Part shown: piece by piece, positions 55,135 to 64,000 of the stretch | How the letters are laid out: each line of letters opens with the position of its first letter | Numbering within the stretch: position 1 is the first letter of the stretch | From: Areca catechu | Taxonomy: Eukaryota > Streptophyta > Magnoliopsida > Arecales > Arecaceae | Direction of reading: 5' to 3' | DNA length: 64,000 nucleotides | Assembly: GCA_021397845.1 (NCBI GenBank) | Contig: CM038043.1 | Location: 28,581,501-28,645,500 of the forward strand | Translations under genes and position numbers: made by a program | The notes under the pieces: model-generated | Told to the model about the DNA's origin: nothing | The model's input: the letters and a program-made list of their open reading frames with translations, nothing else | Database searches by the model: none

Positions 55135-56220
55135 AGAATGTGTGTAGACAGTCGAGCCATCAATAAGATTACCATTAAGTATCGTTTCCTTATTCTCCGT
55201 TTGGATGACATGTTGGACATGATGGCCGGAGTCAAGATTTTTTCCAAAATTGACCTTAAGAGTGGCTATCATCAAGTATGAATTAGACCTGGGGTTGAAT
55301 GGAAAATTGCCTTCAAGACTATGGATGGCTTGTATGAGTGGGTAGTAATGCCATTAGGTCTATCCAATGCACTTAGCACCTTCATGAGGATCATGACCCA
55401 AGTTTTAAGGATATTCATTGGGAAGTTCATAGTGGTCTATTTTGATGACATTCTCATTTATAGTAGAATGAAGGAAGACCACTTGAATCATCTTAGGCAA
55501 GTTTGTCAAGCCCTTAGACAAGATAGTCTCTATGCCAATCTCAAGAAATGTGACTTCATGACCCATAGAGTTATCTTTTTAGGATTTGTTGTCACCACTG
55601 AAGGAGTGTCTGCCAACCCCGAGAAGGTCAAGTCCATAGTTGAGTGGCCAGTTCTTAAAAGTATTCATGAAGTTCGTAGTTTCCATGGTCTAGCCACCTT
55701 CTATAGGAGATTTATTCGAGGATTCGGTACCATAGTAGCATCCATTACCGACTGCATTTGGAAGGGAACCTTTGAATGGACAAAAGCCATCGATAGAGCC
55801 TTCCTAGAAATCAAGAAGAGAATGACCCAGGCACCTATTTCAAGATTACCTGATTTTTCAAAAGTATTTGAGGTTGCCTGTGATGCCTTTGGAGTAGGAA
55901 TTGGAGGAGTTTTGAGTTAAGAGAGTCATCCAGTGGCATTCTTTAGTGAAAAGTTGAATGAGGCAAGAATGAGATATTCAACTTACGATAAGGAATTGTA
56001 CACGGTAGTTCAAGCATTGAGGTATTGGAGACATTACTTACTACCGCAAGAGTTCGTTTTTTATTCCGATCATGAAGCCTTACGATTCCTTAGTTCCCAA
56101 AAAAAATTGAACCTTAGGCATGGGAAATGGGTATAATACATTCAAGCATATACTTTTGTTTTGAAATACTATGCCAGTATTAAAAATAGGGTTGCAGATG
56201 CACTGAGCCGATAATCCATG
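55135..56220 (+). pseudogene. pol: Reverse transcriptase and RNase H of gypsy A
   Basis: The frame opens at the border with B: RMCVDSRAINKITIKYRF, then FSKIDLKSGYHQV, a stop at 55279, VVMPLGLSNA, the catalytic FDD box (YFDD, Asp codon 55444), KKCDFMTHRVIFLGFVV and FHGLATFYRRFI. RNase H follows: CDAFGVGIGGVLS (normally DASG), a stop at 55918, then the open stretch 55933-56136 with RYSTYDKELYTVVQALRYWRHYL and YSDHEAL, and RVADALSR near 56200. The 5' part of A (LTR, gag, protease) lies left of the window. Confidence 0.9.
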
Positions 56221-57139
56221 CTTTTGACCTTAGTTAGCACTGAAGTTTTAGGGTTTGATAGACTGAACGAAGAATACCCCAAGTGTCCCGACATTAGTGT
56301 CATTTATCAATCCCTTCAATAAGGACCATCTAGTGTACATAATGATTATACCATTCATGATGGATTCCTTTTCAAAGGAAACCAGTTATGTGTCCCACAA
56401 ACTTCTATTAGAGAGTTTTTGATCTGGGAAGTTCATGCTGGAGGCCTAGCAGGTCATTTTGGTAGAAATAAGACCATCCTAGCAATAGAAGACCAATTCT
56501 TTTGGCCTTGCCTCAAGAAGAATGTAGCCCAAGTTGTGGCTCAATATTGAACATGTGATGTTGTCAAATAGCAAAAGCAGAACACTGGTCTATACACCCC
56601 TTTACCAGTTCCTGATTGTCCCTGGTAAGATCTTAGTATGGGCTTCATACTAGGATTACCAAAGACCTCAAGGAGACATGATTCTATCTATGTTGTAGTT
56701 GACCGATTTTCTAAGATGGCTCACTTCATACCATGCTCTCAAACTTTAGATGCTTCAAGAATGGCTAAGCTTTTTCTTGATGAAGTGGTTAGGCTACATG
56801 GTTTACCCAAAACCATTATGTCGATAGAGATGTTAGGTTCACTAGCTACTTTTCGAAGACCCTTTGGCATATGCTAGGAACCAAACAGAAATTCTCTACT
56901 GCCTACCATCCTCAGACTGATGGCCAAACTAAAGTCGTTAACTAGAGTTTAGGAAATTTGCTGAGATATCTAGTTGGTGATAGTATAGGAAATTGGGATC
57001 TCTTATACCTCGTGCTGAGTTTGCTTATAACAGCTCAGTCAATAGATCTACTAGAAAAAGCCCGTTTGAGGTGGTCCATGGTTACAAACCTAGGAAGCCC
57101 ATAGATCTCATCCCATTGCCCATACATGCATGAGTTTCT
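56221..57139 (+). pseudogene. pol: Integrase core of gypsy A
   Basis: The zinc-binding part reads WEVHAGGLAGHFGRNKT (about 56430-56475) with the Cys pair damaged (one Cys is now Tyr-stop near 56545). The core has MGFILGLPKT where the first catalytic Asp is expected (D to G, 56638) and VVVDRFSKMAHFIPCSQT. A frame shift near 56820 follows, after which the remaining motifs (PQTDGQT-like bases near 56910) are out of frame, with many stops. Confidence 0.83.
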
Positions 57140-57684
57140 ATGTCTACTGAGTCATATGCACAGCATATTAAGGATTTGCATAAAGAAATCAGTAAAAAAA
57201 TCAACATGAGCAATAAAACTTACAAGCGTATGGCTAATTCACATAGAAAAATCAAAGAATTTTATGAAGGAGACTACATAATGGTTAGGCTCAAACTCGA
57301 ACGGTTCTCACTAGGAATCATGAAAAAATTACATGCTCGCGGGGCAGGGCCATTCAAAATCCTAAAGAAAATTGGGCCTAATGCGTATGTATTGGAACTA
57401 CCATTTGACTTAGGAATCAACTTGACCTTTAATGTTTCAGACTTAGAAGAGTATAAGGAGCCAATATTGATACCTAGCCTTTTTGGCCTGAACCTATCAT
57501 TGAGAGTGATTCTACCCTCGAGTGTCCACCAGCCACTATACCAGAGCAGCGAGACCGGATTGAGAGAATTCTAGATGATAAAACTATCACTACTAGGAAT
57601 AATGACTATCAACGCTATTTGGTGCGATGGCAAGGTCAACCAGAATCTGATGACTCGTGGATCACTCGAGAGGATCTACAATGA
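57140..57684 (+). pseudogene. pol: Integrase C-terminus and chromodomain of gypsy A
   Basis: 57140-57574 is open: DLHKEISKKINMSNKTYKRM, GDYIMVRLKLERF and LHARGAGPFKILKKIG, then NLTFNVSDLEEYKEP. A shift near 57490 moves the chromodomain to another frame, where it reads RIERILDDKTITTR, YQRYLVRWQGQPESDDSW and ITREDLQ to a stop at 57682. It closely resembles the chromodomain of D. Confidence 0.83.
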
Positions 57685-57766
57685 ATCAACCCAGACTTAT
57701 TGGATACTATCAGAGTTAGAATGACCCATATTTAATAGGGTCGAGTCTTTCCCACCTCGAGAAAAT

Positions 57767-59195
57767 TGGTGCGGGCACCACAGTTCAAAAGAGAATTTAG
57801 TCCAATCTAATGAAGCCAGACTCTTTATGGATGGATTAAGTTAGCTTTACTTTTGGTTTCAATTTTACTTTTGATTTTAATTTCATTTCTTTAATTGAAC
57901 ATGAGTCCTGTAAAATAGGGAAATTTATGTCTTTGGTTGAGTTTGAGTCCTGTAATTAGAATTAGGTCTATGTCAATTTGGTCTCTTGAGTCAAATTGGG
58001 TTCAATTTGACTTTGTAATTAGTTGATTTCCTAAGTTGGTCCAAGATGGGTTTGAATTGGGTTCAAGATAAGCAAGAGGGCTTGAAGATTAAGTGCAACA
58101 AGTCAATCCAACAAACCATGCCAAGATGGATGCCACATCATCCAGTCTACTTGGAAGCCATGTCATCTTCAAAGCCAACATGGAAGCACACCTAAGAAAG
58201 CCACATCACCACACCATGGGTAGCCAAGTTTGAATTCAAATTTTAAGTGGCCGACCACCATTTTCTCCCCATTCTAAGCATGGTTTCAACTCCCCTTCCA
58301 TATAGCTTGCAACCTCCCATGATATTCTCCATGTAATTCGAATTTTCAAAGTGCATTGGAGGCCTATAAAAACCCCTCCAAAACCCTCTTGTAAAGTCAA
58401 TTATGATGAATGAAATTTCTAAGTTTTCTTCTTCTATTTGTGTTGTGCAAGTGTCCTCCAAGAGGGAGAGGTTGAGAGGCCCATAAGCTCTTCCACTAGC
58501 CGAACTAGCCACCTCCCAAATCCATTTCACTCCATTTAAGAGATGCCCCCTCCATCCACCAAAGTAAACCTTCCCATCCACCATCCAAAATAGCCATCTA
58601 CTTCAAGATTCAAGGCCGCCAACACCATCCTCCAAGGAAGCCTTCTACAACACTTTGGATTGCTCACAACACTTTGGATTGCTCATTTTCTTACTTCAAG
58701 AGCTACCAATCTGATTTCAGCCAGGGAGTTCCAACTAGCCCACATTCAAGGTGCCAAAGCATCCATCTTGATCTCCTACCTCTTCAACAAATCCACCAAC
58801 ATTCATCCCTTCTTAAACCCTTTACATTTTCTTCCCCTTACCATTCCAAGTCATTAATTTCCCTTCTTTCTAGGATCCTCCAAGGTTGCGATCTGAAGTG
58901 GAGGTTGATCTTGCTATTGGAACCATCTAAGCTAGAGGACCTCTTCCCATGGTGTGATAGTTTCAAGTTTCATCCTCAATCCATGGAGTGCTGAAATTGA
59001 TTCACCACTAAAAAGTGTGAGACTTCAATATTGGTAAGTAAACCTTCCTTACTCTTAGGTTTGAATAGTTGAATTGTTTATGTCCTAGTTAGAATGATTC
59101 CTCAACCATTAGGTCCAATCTTCAAGGATTAAGTAAGAGCTATAGTTTGGGTTATCCATTGTTTAGCTTTCCTTCATATGGCTTTCTATGATTAT
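57767..59195 (+). repeat. 3' LTR of gypsy A, left part
   Basis: Starts TGGTGCGGGCACC after ctcgagaaaat. It contains TATAAAAA at 58365-58372 and gatgaatgaaa. It runs to 59195, where the antisense LTR M begins; the rest is expected beyond 64000. No gene is seen. Confidence 0.85.
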
Positions 59196-59892
59196 TGATG
59201 GGGAACTAATTAGCATGCAAGGAAATTTTTATAGATTTGGCATTAAGTTAGGATTTTAATTTCCAGATTTTAGGTCAATTAGATGAAAGGGTAATCCTAT
59301 AGAAATTATAGACCACAAGCATGAAAAAAAGACCCTCAACAGAGATAAAAATAGGACCACCAGGGCTAAGAAACCCTGGTAGGACTAGCTTTTTTGCAAA
59401 AACCCGATCTAGAGGGCTAGGGTGTGTGTACCTGGCAATGATTGCTATTGCTTTCATGAAGAGTTCACTTGTCGCTCTTGGATGCAGCCTGGAAAATCAA
59501 GTTGAATACTTGCGGATCCATCGACTTTTCATCCACTGACCCGATGGCTAGGCAAACGGAACCCTAAAGTCGTGAAACTTGAGGGATCTACAAAACACCT
59601 AGAGAAGGTTAGAAAATGATAGGAAAGATGGCTAGATGGCTGAAAGAAATGGGGAAGAAAGAAAGAGTAGGGGGCGGCAAGGGAGGGCTGATGATGGTCC
59701 GCTAGGATTTGATAAATAGTGTCTCACACATCTCGATGCTCAAAGAGCAAAGGCAACACTCCCTCACGGAGCTCAATGTTCACAAGAACATGGGCAAAAT
59801 AGAAGAAAGAACACTCAAATTTTCTCTCAAAATATATTCATTCAATCAATCAATCAATCAATCAATTATTACAAGAGGGTGGAGGGGTGGGG

Positions 59893-59900
59893 TATTTATA
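59893..59900 (-). promoter_or_regulatory. Putative TATA box of LTR M
   Basis: TATAAATA on the minus strand, followed by the gattgattgaatgaatat stretch, as in the sense-oriented gypsy LTRs. Confidence 0.5.
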
Positions 59901-60318
59901 GGCTCACTTAGGTCCTCTCCTTGTTAGGATTGGATTACAAAGCTACTTAGGACTAGGAGTACATAGTTTGATTAGGAAAAGAATCATAAAATAACTTAGG
60001 ATTAGGAGTACATAATTTGAATAGAATTAAAACTTCATTCCTAGTTGGATGTGGACTTCTCTCTCCTTCTTGGACTTGGTCAAAGGGCTCCTTGGACTTG
60101 GTCAAAAGGCTTCTCTTGGGCTTGGACCTTAGGCGCCACATTGTTGGATTGGGCTTGGGCTAGCTGAGGCACCACTCATGAATGGGCTTGGGTTGAGGTG
60201 CTAAGTTATGAAGAGGGCCTGGGAGGGGTGCCAGCTTATGGGCTTGAACGGTGGAGGCTTGGGGCATCATCTTCTGATGGGCTTCTGGGCTTGGGTGCCT
60301 GGAAGGAAGAATATTCCT

Positions 60319-61933
60319 TGATGCAGGACGAAAAATTGATGTAACCTGGTTATTTGGAAAACAGGGAAACAACTAAACAAACTAGGACCGTGGGAGGGCT
60401 AAGAAGCCTCCCGGGACTAGGGCATACTGACTCTAAAATCCTAAGATAGTTGATTTTTTTTGTTTTCAATTTTCTGGATGGATGTGGCAAAGGAAGGATG
60501 GAGATGGGGGACCGGGAAGTGGAACTCATGGCCCTGAGACTCACTCTAGCGGGGGATGCACACAGAAAGTTAGGGGTCAAAGCCTAAAGCTACCATCCCT
60601 AGGGATCACAGCACCAGCTACCCTGAGCATAAAGCTACCCTCCCGAAGGGGTCACAGCACCAGCTACCCTGAGCTCTCATCGAACCCATAATGCACACAG
60701 CAGGGCTTCCATATAGATATGCTAGGATGACTCTCGAAAGACAGGAGGGGATAAAGAAGACGAGATAGGGGATAACTAGGATGCTCGTCGAACCCATAAT
60801 GCAGACAGCAGGGAACACCTCACACCCCTCATCGTACCCATAATGCACACAGCAGGGAACGAAGGAAAACGGGCCTCAGCCTAGAACCAGAATCAGAACC
60901 AATCCAAAAATCTAGTTCAACTCATCTCTGATTATTACAGGGGGAGAGGGGGCCTTTATATAGAAAATCCAAAACTCTTAGTTTCTTAGCCTCTAAGAAA
61001 ACTAAAAAAGGAAAATAAATTACATCAAAATTTATGTTGCATCAAAAGTGATGCTGATCTGCTCTGAGAAGCATGTCGGCTTGATGATCTACTCCAGAAA
61101 GTGAGCTACTCTGAAATTTGGGTTGCTTTGGAATCTGTGCAAACTCCTCACATGGCCGTGCGGAGGATGGATCGCCGAACGGAGCACATGGCCGGTGACC
61201 AGGAAGCAGGCGACGGACGAGGCCGGCTGATGGCTGACGGCGGGCTGCAAGCAAGGTGGCACAGGGACTGGCACTGCATGCCCAGCATGCCGTTTGGTCT
61301 CCCACTGCCGTGGGAGACCTCCCAGGCAACGGTTGGCCTCCGGCGACCAAATGGGCGACAGACCAGTGGCGAGCGGCGGCAGGCGGGCGGTGGCACAGGC
61401 GGGCGGCGGTGCAAGGGCGGCACACAATGGCGGCACGGCACCGTGCCGCTTGGGCTTCCCACGGGCGTGGGGCCCAAGTCACCGGCAGGGCGCTCCGGCG
61501 GTCGACGAGGGCCGGCAGATGGCGGACAGGCAATCGGTGCAGGCCGTCGGTGGCAAACGGCGACGGCGGCGCGTGGGTGGACGGACACCTCCCATGTCCG
61601 TTCATCTTCCCACGTGCGTGGGGGCGGCAGTGGCTTCTCCGGCGAGGGCGGGGGTCGGCGAGCTTCGACGACGGTCCGATGGGGGCGGGCGGGGTTCGAG
61701 CGGCCCGGATCTAGGGACGGAGGGGCAGTGGGCTAGGGTTCGGAACTCTTAAAAATATTCATGGGAGAATGGTTGCAGGAGGTGGAATAAGGCTGGGATA
61801 ACTCGGGGATAAATCGAGAACAAAACCAGAATAGCTGGGATAAGTAGAATAGCGGGAATAAGAAAAATCAAAAAATTCCGAGAAAATAAGAAAAAAATAG
61901 AAAAATACCCGGACCTGCCCTGGATCCCCATCA
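60319..61933 (-). repeat. 3' LTR of element N
   Basis: On the minus strand it starts TGATGGGGATCC. Its first 200 bp are AT-rich with ttatcccagctattc-like phrases; then comes about 600 bp of GC-rich sequence (61140-61740); then a TATATAAAGG on the minus strand (plus 60954-60963). Open frames on both strands of the GC-rich part (up to 211 codons) overlap each other in all frames and reflect composition, not genes. Confidence 0.87.
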
Positions 61934-62019
61934 TTCTCCTCGATCGTGAAGAACTCGACTCCATCAAGTTTAAATAAATGGAGCACACCCTAATCCACAG
62001 CTAGTTCTGATACCAAAAT
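61934..62019 (-). other. Internal region of element N
   Basis: 86 bp containing the primer-binding site at one end, the purine tract at the other, and gaagaactcgactcc and accctaatcc shared with element E. There is no coding capacity. Confidence 0.82.
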
Positions 62020-63685
62020 TGATGCTGGACGAAAAATCGATGTAACCTGGTTATTTGGAAAACAGGGAAACAACTAAACAAACTAGGACCGTGGGAGGGC
62101 TAAGAATCCACCCGGGACTAGGGCATACTTACTCTAAAATCCTAAGACAGCTGATCTTTTATGTTTTCAATTTTTTGGATGGATGTGGCGAAGGAAAGAT
62201 GGAGATGGGGGACCAGGAAGTGGAACTCATGGCCCTGAGACTCACTCTAGCGGGGGACGCATATAGATAGTCAGGGGTCAAAGCCTAAAGCTACCCTCCC
62301 GAGGGATCACAGCACCAGCTACCCTGAGCATAAAGCTACACTCCCGAAGGGTTCACAGCACCAGCTACCCTGAGCTCACATCGAACACATAATGCACACA
62401 GTAGGGCTCTCACATAGATGCGCCAGGATGACTATTGAAGGACACGAGAGCATAAAGAAGACGAGATAGGGGATAACTAGGGTGCTCGTCGAACCCATAA
62501 TGCACACAGCAGGGAATGCCTCACACTCCTCATCGAACCAATAATGCACACAACAGGGAATGAAGGAAAACGGGCCTCAGTCTAGAACCAGAACCGGAAC
62601 CAACCTAAAAATCTATTTCAACTCATCTCTGATTATTACAGGGGGAGAGCTGGCCTTTATATAGAAAAACCAAAACCCTTAGTTTCTTAGCCTCTAAGAA
62701 AACTAAAAAAGGAAAATAAATTACATCAAAATTCGTGTTGCATCAAAAGTGATGCTGATCTGCTCTGAGAAGTGTGTCGGCTTGATGATCTGCTCCAGAA
62801 AGCATGCTGCTCTAAAATTTGGGCTGCTCTGGAATCCGTGTAAACTCCTCACACGGCCGTGCAGAGGATGGATTGCCGGACGGAGCACATGGCCGGTGAC
62901 CAGGAAGTAGGTGGCGGACGGGGCCGGTGGACGGCGAGCGGTGGACGGTTAGCGGCGGGCCGCAAGCGAGGCGGCACAGGGATTGGCACGGCATGCCCAG
63001 CATGCCGTTTGGTCTCCAACGGCCTTGGGATACCTCCTAGGCACTGACTGGCCTCCGGCGGCCAAACGGGCGGCGGACCAGCGGCGAGCGGCGAACCAGC
63101 GGTGAGCGGCGGACCAGCGGCGAGCGGCGGCAGGCAAGCGATGGCACAGGCGGGCGGCGGTGCAAGGGCGGCACACAGTGGCAGCACGGCACCATGGCGC
63201 TTGGGATTCCCACGGACGTGGGGCCCAAGTCGCCGGTGGGGCGCTCTGGCGGCATGGCGGGGGATGGCAGACAGGCAGCCGGTGCAGTCCGGCGGTGGCA
63301 AACGGCGGCAATGGTGCATGGGCAGATGGATGCCTCCCACGTCTGTTCATTTTCCCACGGGCGTGGGCGATGGAGGCGGCGGTGGCTTCTCCGGCGAGGG
63401 CGAGGGCCTGCGAGCTTCGACGGCGGTCCGGCGGGGGCAGCCGGGGGTCGGGCGGCCTGGATCTGGGGCCGGACCGGTGGTGGGCTACGGTTCAGAACTT
63501 TTAAAAATATTCATGGGAGAAAGGTTGCAGGAGGTCGAATAAGGCTAGGATAACTTGGGGATAAATCGAGAACAAAACCAGAATAGCTGGGATAAGTGGA
63601 ATAGCGGGAATAGAAAAAATAAAAAAAATTTCAAGAAAATAAGAAAAAAATAAAAAAATACCCGGACCGCCCTGGATCCCCATCA
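62020..63685 (-). repeat. 5' LTR of element N
   Basis: Aligns with 60319-61933 along its length but is 51 bp longer, partly through three 18-bp units at 63071-63124. Minus-strand TATATAAAGG lies at plus 62654-62663. The GC-rich part is 62840-63490. Confidence 0.87.
63071..63124. repeat. Three 18-bp tandem units in the 5' LTR of N
   Basis: ggcg(g/a)accagcggcgagc repeated three times. The sister LTR has only one comparable unit near 61355-61375, so the array expanded after insertion or was lost in the other copy. Confidence 0.8.
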
Positions 63686-64000
63686 TTCCCTGGGTGCCTG
63701 GTATCTTCAAGTGTGGAGGCTCCATGGGCTTGGACTCTGCTCTAATCTAGGATGGCCTGGTGAATGCCTTGGCTGGTGATCCTTCTCTTGTACAAACTAG
63801 GCTAACACAAACTTATGGGACTCAATTGGACTTATAAGGTTGAGACAAGGGATTCACTGGACTAAATGGACTTCTTGCCTCAACTTATTACAGGACTCAA
63901 TTGTCGGACTAAATTTATTAAATTCTATTACAAGACTCAAAATTGATAAAAGGCTCACAATGAGCTGACTTGATCCACTAAGTTCGAATGAGCTAAACAT

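Larger units (their letters stand above)
60319..63685 (-). mobile_element. Long-LTR element N with about 86 bp of internal sequence
   Basis: LTRs 60319-61933 (1615 bp) and 62020-63685 (1666 bp), both TGATGC...CCCATCA on the plus strand, with only 86 bp between. Target copies ttcct (60314-60318) and ttccc (63686-63690) match at four of five bases. The minus strand carries a primer-binding site with one mismatch, TGGTATCAGAAC (plus 62004-62015), and a short polypurine tract, gaggagaa (plus 61934-61941). It shares ends, interior motifs and LTR layout with element E. Confidence 0.88.
59196..64000 (-). mobile_element. Antisense Ty3/gypsy LTR M, with element N inside
   Basis: Read as 59196-60318 and 63686-64000. 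On the minus strand it ends GTTCCCCATCA at 59196; attat (59191-59195) is its presumed target. TATAAATACC at plus 59891-59900 and a (atca)n stretch at 59841-59866, the complement of the gattgattgaatgaa phrase, place its promoter on the minus strand. The LTR start and any interior lie beyond the window. Confidence 0.78.

Noticed and set aside
61042..61752. Long overlapping open frames on both strands (up to 211 codons)
   Set aside because: They lie in the GC-rich part of an LTR of element N, are open in nearly all frames and are low-complexity Arg/Gly/Ala/Pro; the sister LTR (62849-63553) does not keep a common frame.
62849..63553. Open frames of 114-163 codons
   Set aside because: Same GC-rich LTR sequence of N; composition effect, no domain.

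Overview
This 64-kb window reads as repetitive nuclear DNA of a flowering plant. I find no host gene in it. Essentially every base can be assigned to one of 14 transposable elements: Ty3/gypsy elements with chromodomain-type integrases, a Sirevirus-like Ty1/copia element, a CACTA (En/Spm) DNA transposon, solo LTRs, and two unusual long-LTR elements with almost no internal region. This combination is typical of angiosperm heterochromatin. I cannot name the species from sequence alone.

Layout, with each element given a letter. The outermost element is gypsy A (pol 55135-57766, 3' LTR 57767-59195; its left part lies outside the window). Gypsy B (10580-55134) sits inside the reverse transcriptase of A. 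Three insertions interrupt B. (i) An antisense gypsy LTR, C (1-445 plus 10294-10579), lies in B's 5' LTR; gypsy D (446-10293) lies inside C, the long-LTR element E (2872-6590) inside D's gag, and the solo LTR F (3601-4210) inside E, giving six levels of nesting. (ii) Gypsy G (12542-38266) lies in B's leader; it carries the CACTA element H (13088-22277) in its 5' LTR and gypsy I (27405-35622) in its pol, and I carries the solo LTR J (28717-29968). (iii) A solo copia LTR, K (39507-52824, antisense), lies in B, and the Sirevirus-like element L (39545-50894) lies inside K. On the right, an antisense gypsy LTR M (59196 to beyond 64000) sits in A's 3' LTR and holds a second long-LTR element, N (60319-63685). 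Nine insertions have exact target-site duplications visible on both sides (D atctt, E gtacc, F atcag, G ccatc, H tat, I ctctg, J ccagt, K cttat, L atttt); N has a 4/5 match. For F, H and J the sister LTR still shows the empty target site.

Genes: G and A carry decayed but recognisable gag-protease-RT-RNase H-integrase-chromodomain genes. D, B and I share another layout: a gag-like start, then an unrecognised linker ORF where protease, RT and RNase H should be, then a short integrase stub and the integrase C-terminus with chromodomain. Because three independent insertions share it, this looks like a non-autonomous family that spread after losing pol. L keeps gag, pol and a third ORF of 417 codons that is the longest open frame in the window. 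H keeps a Ptta-like gene but has lost the catalytic core of TNP2.

The observations most worth following are the shared linker ORF family; four tandem primer-binding sites in element I, one copy of which has been absorbed into its 3' LTR; the elements with LTRs of about 1.5-1.7 kb around 86-114 bp of internal sequence (E, N); and arrays of GCCGAC (the DRE/CRT core) upstream of the putative TATA boxes of L and K.
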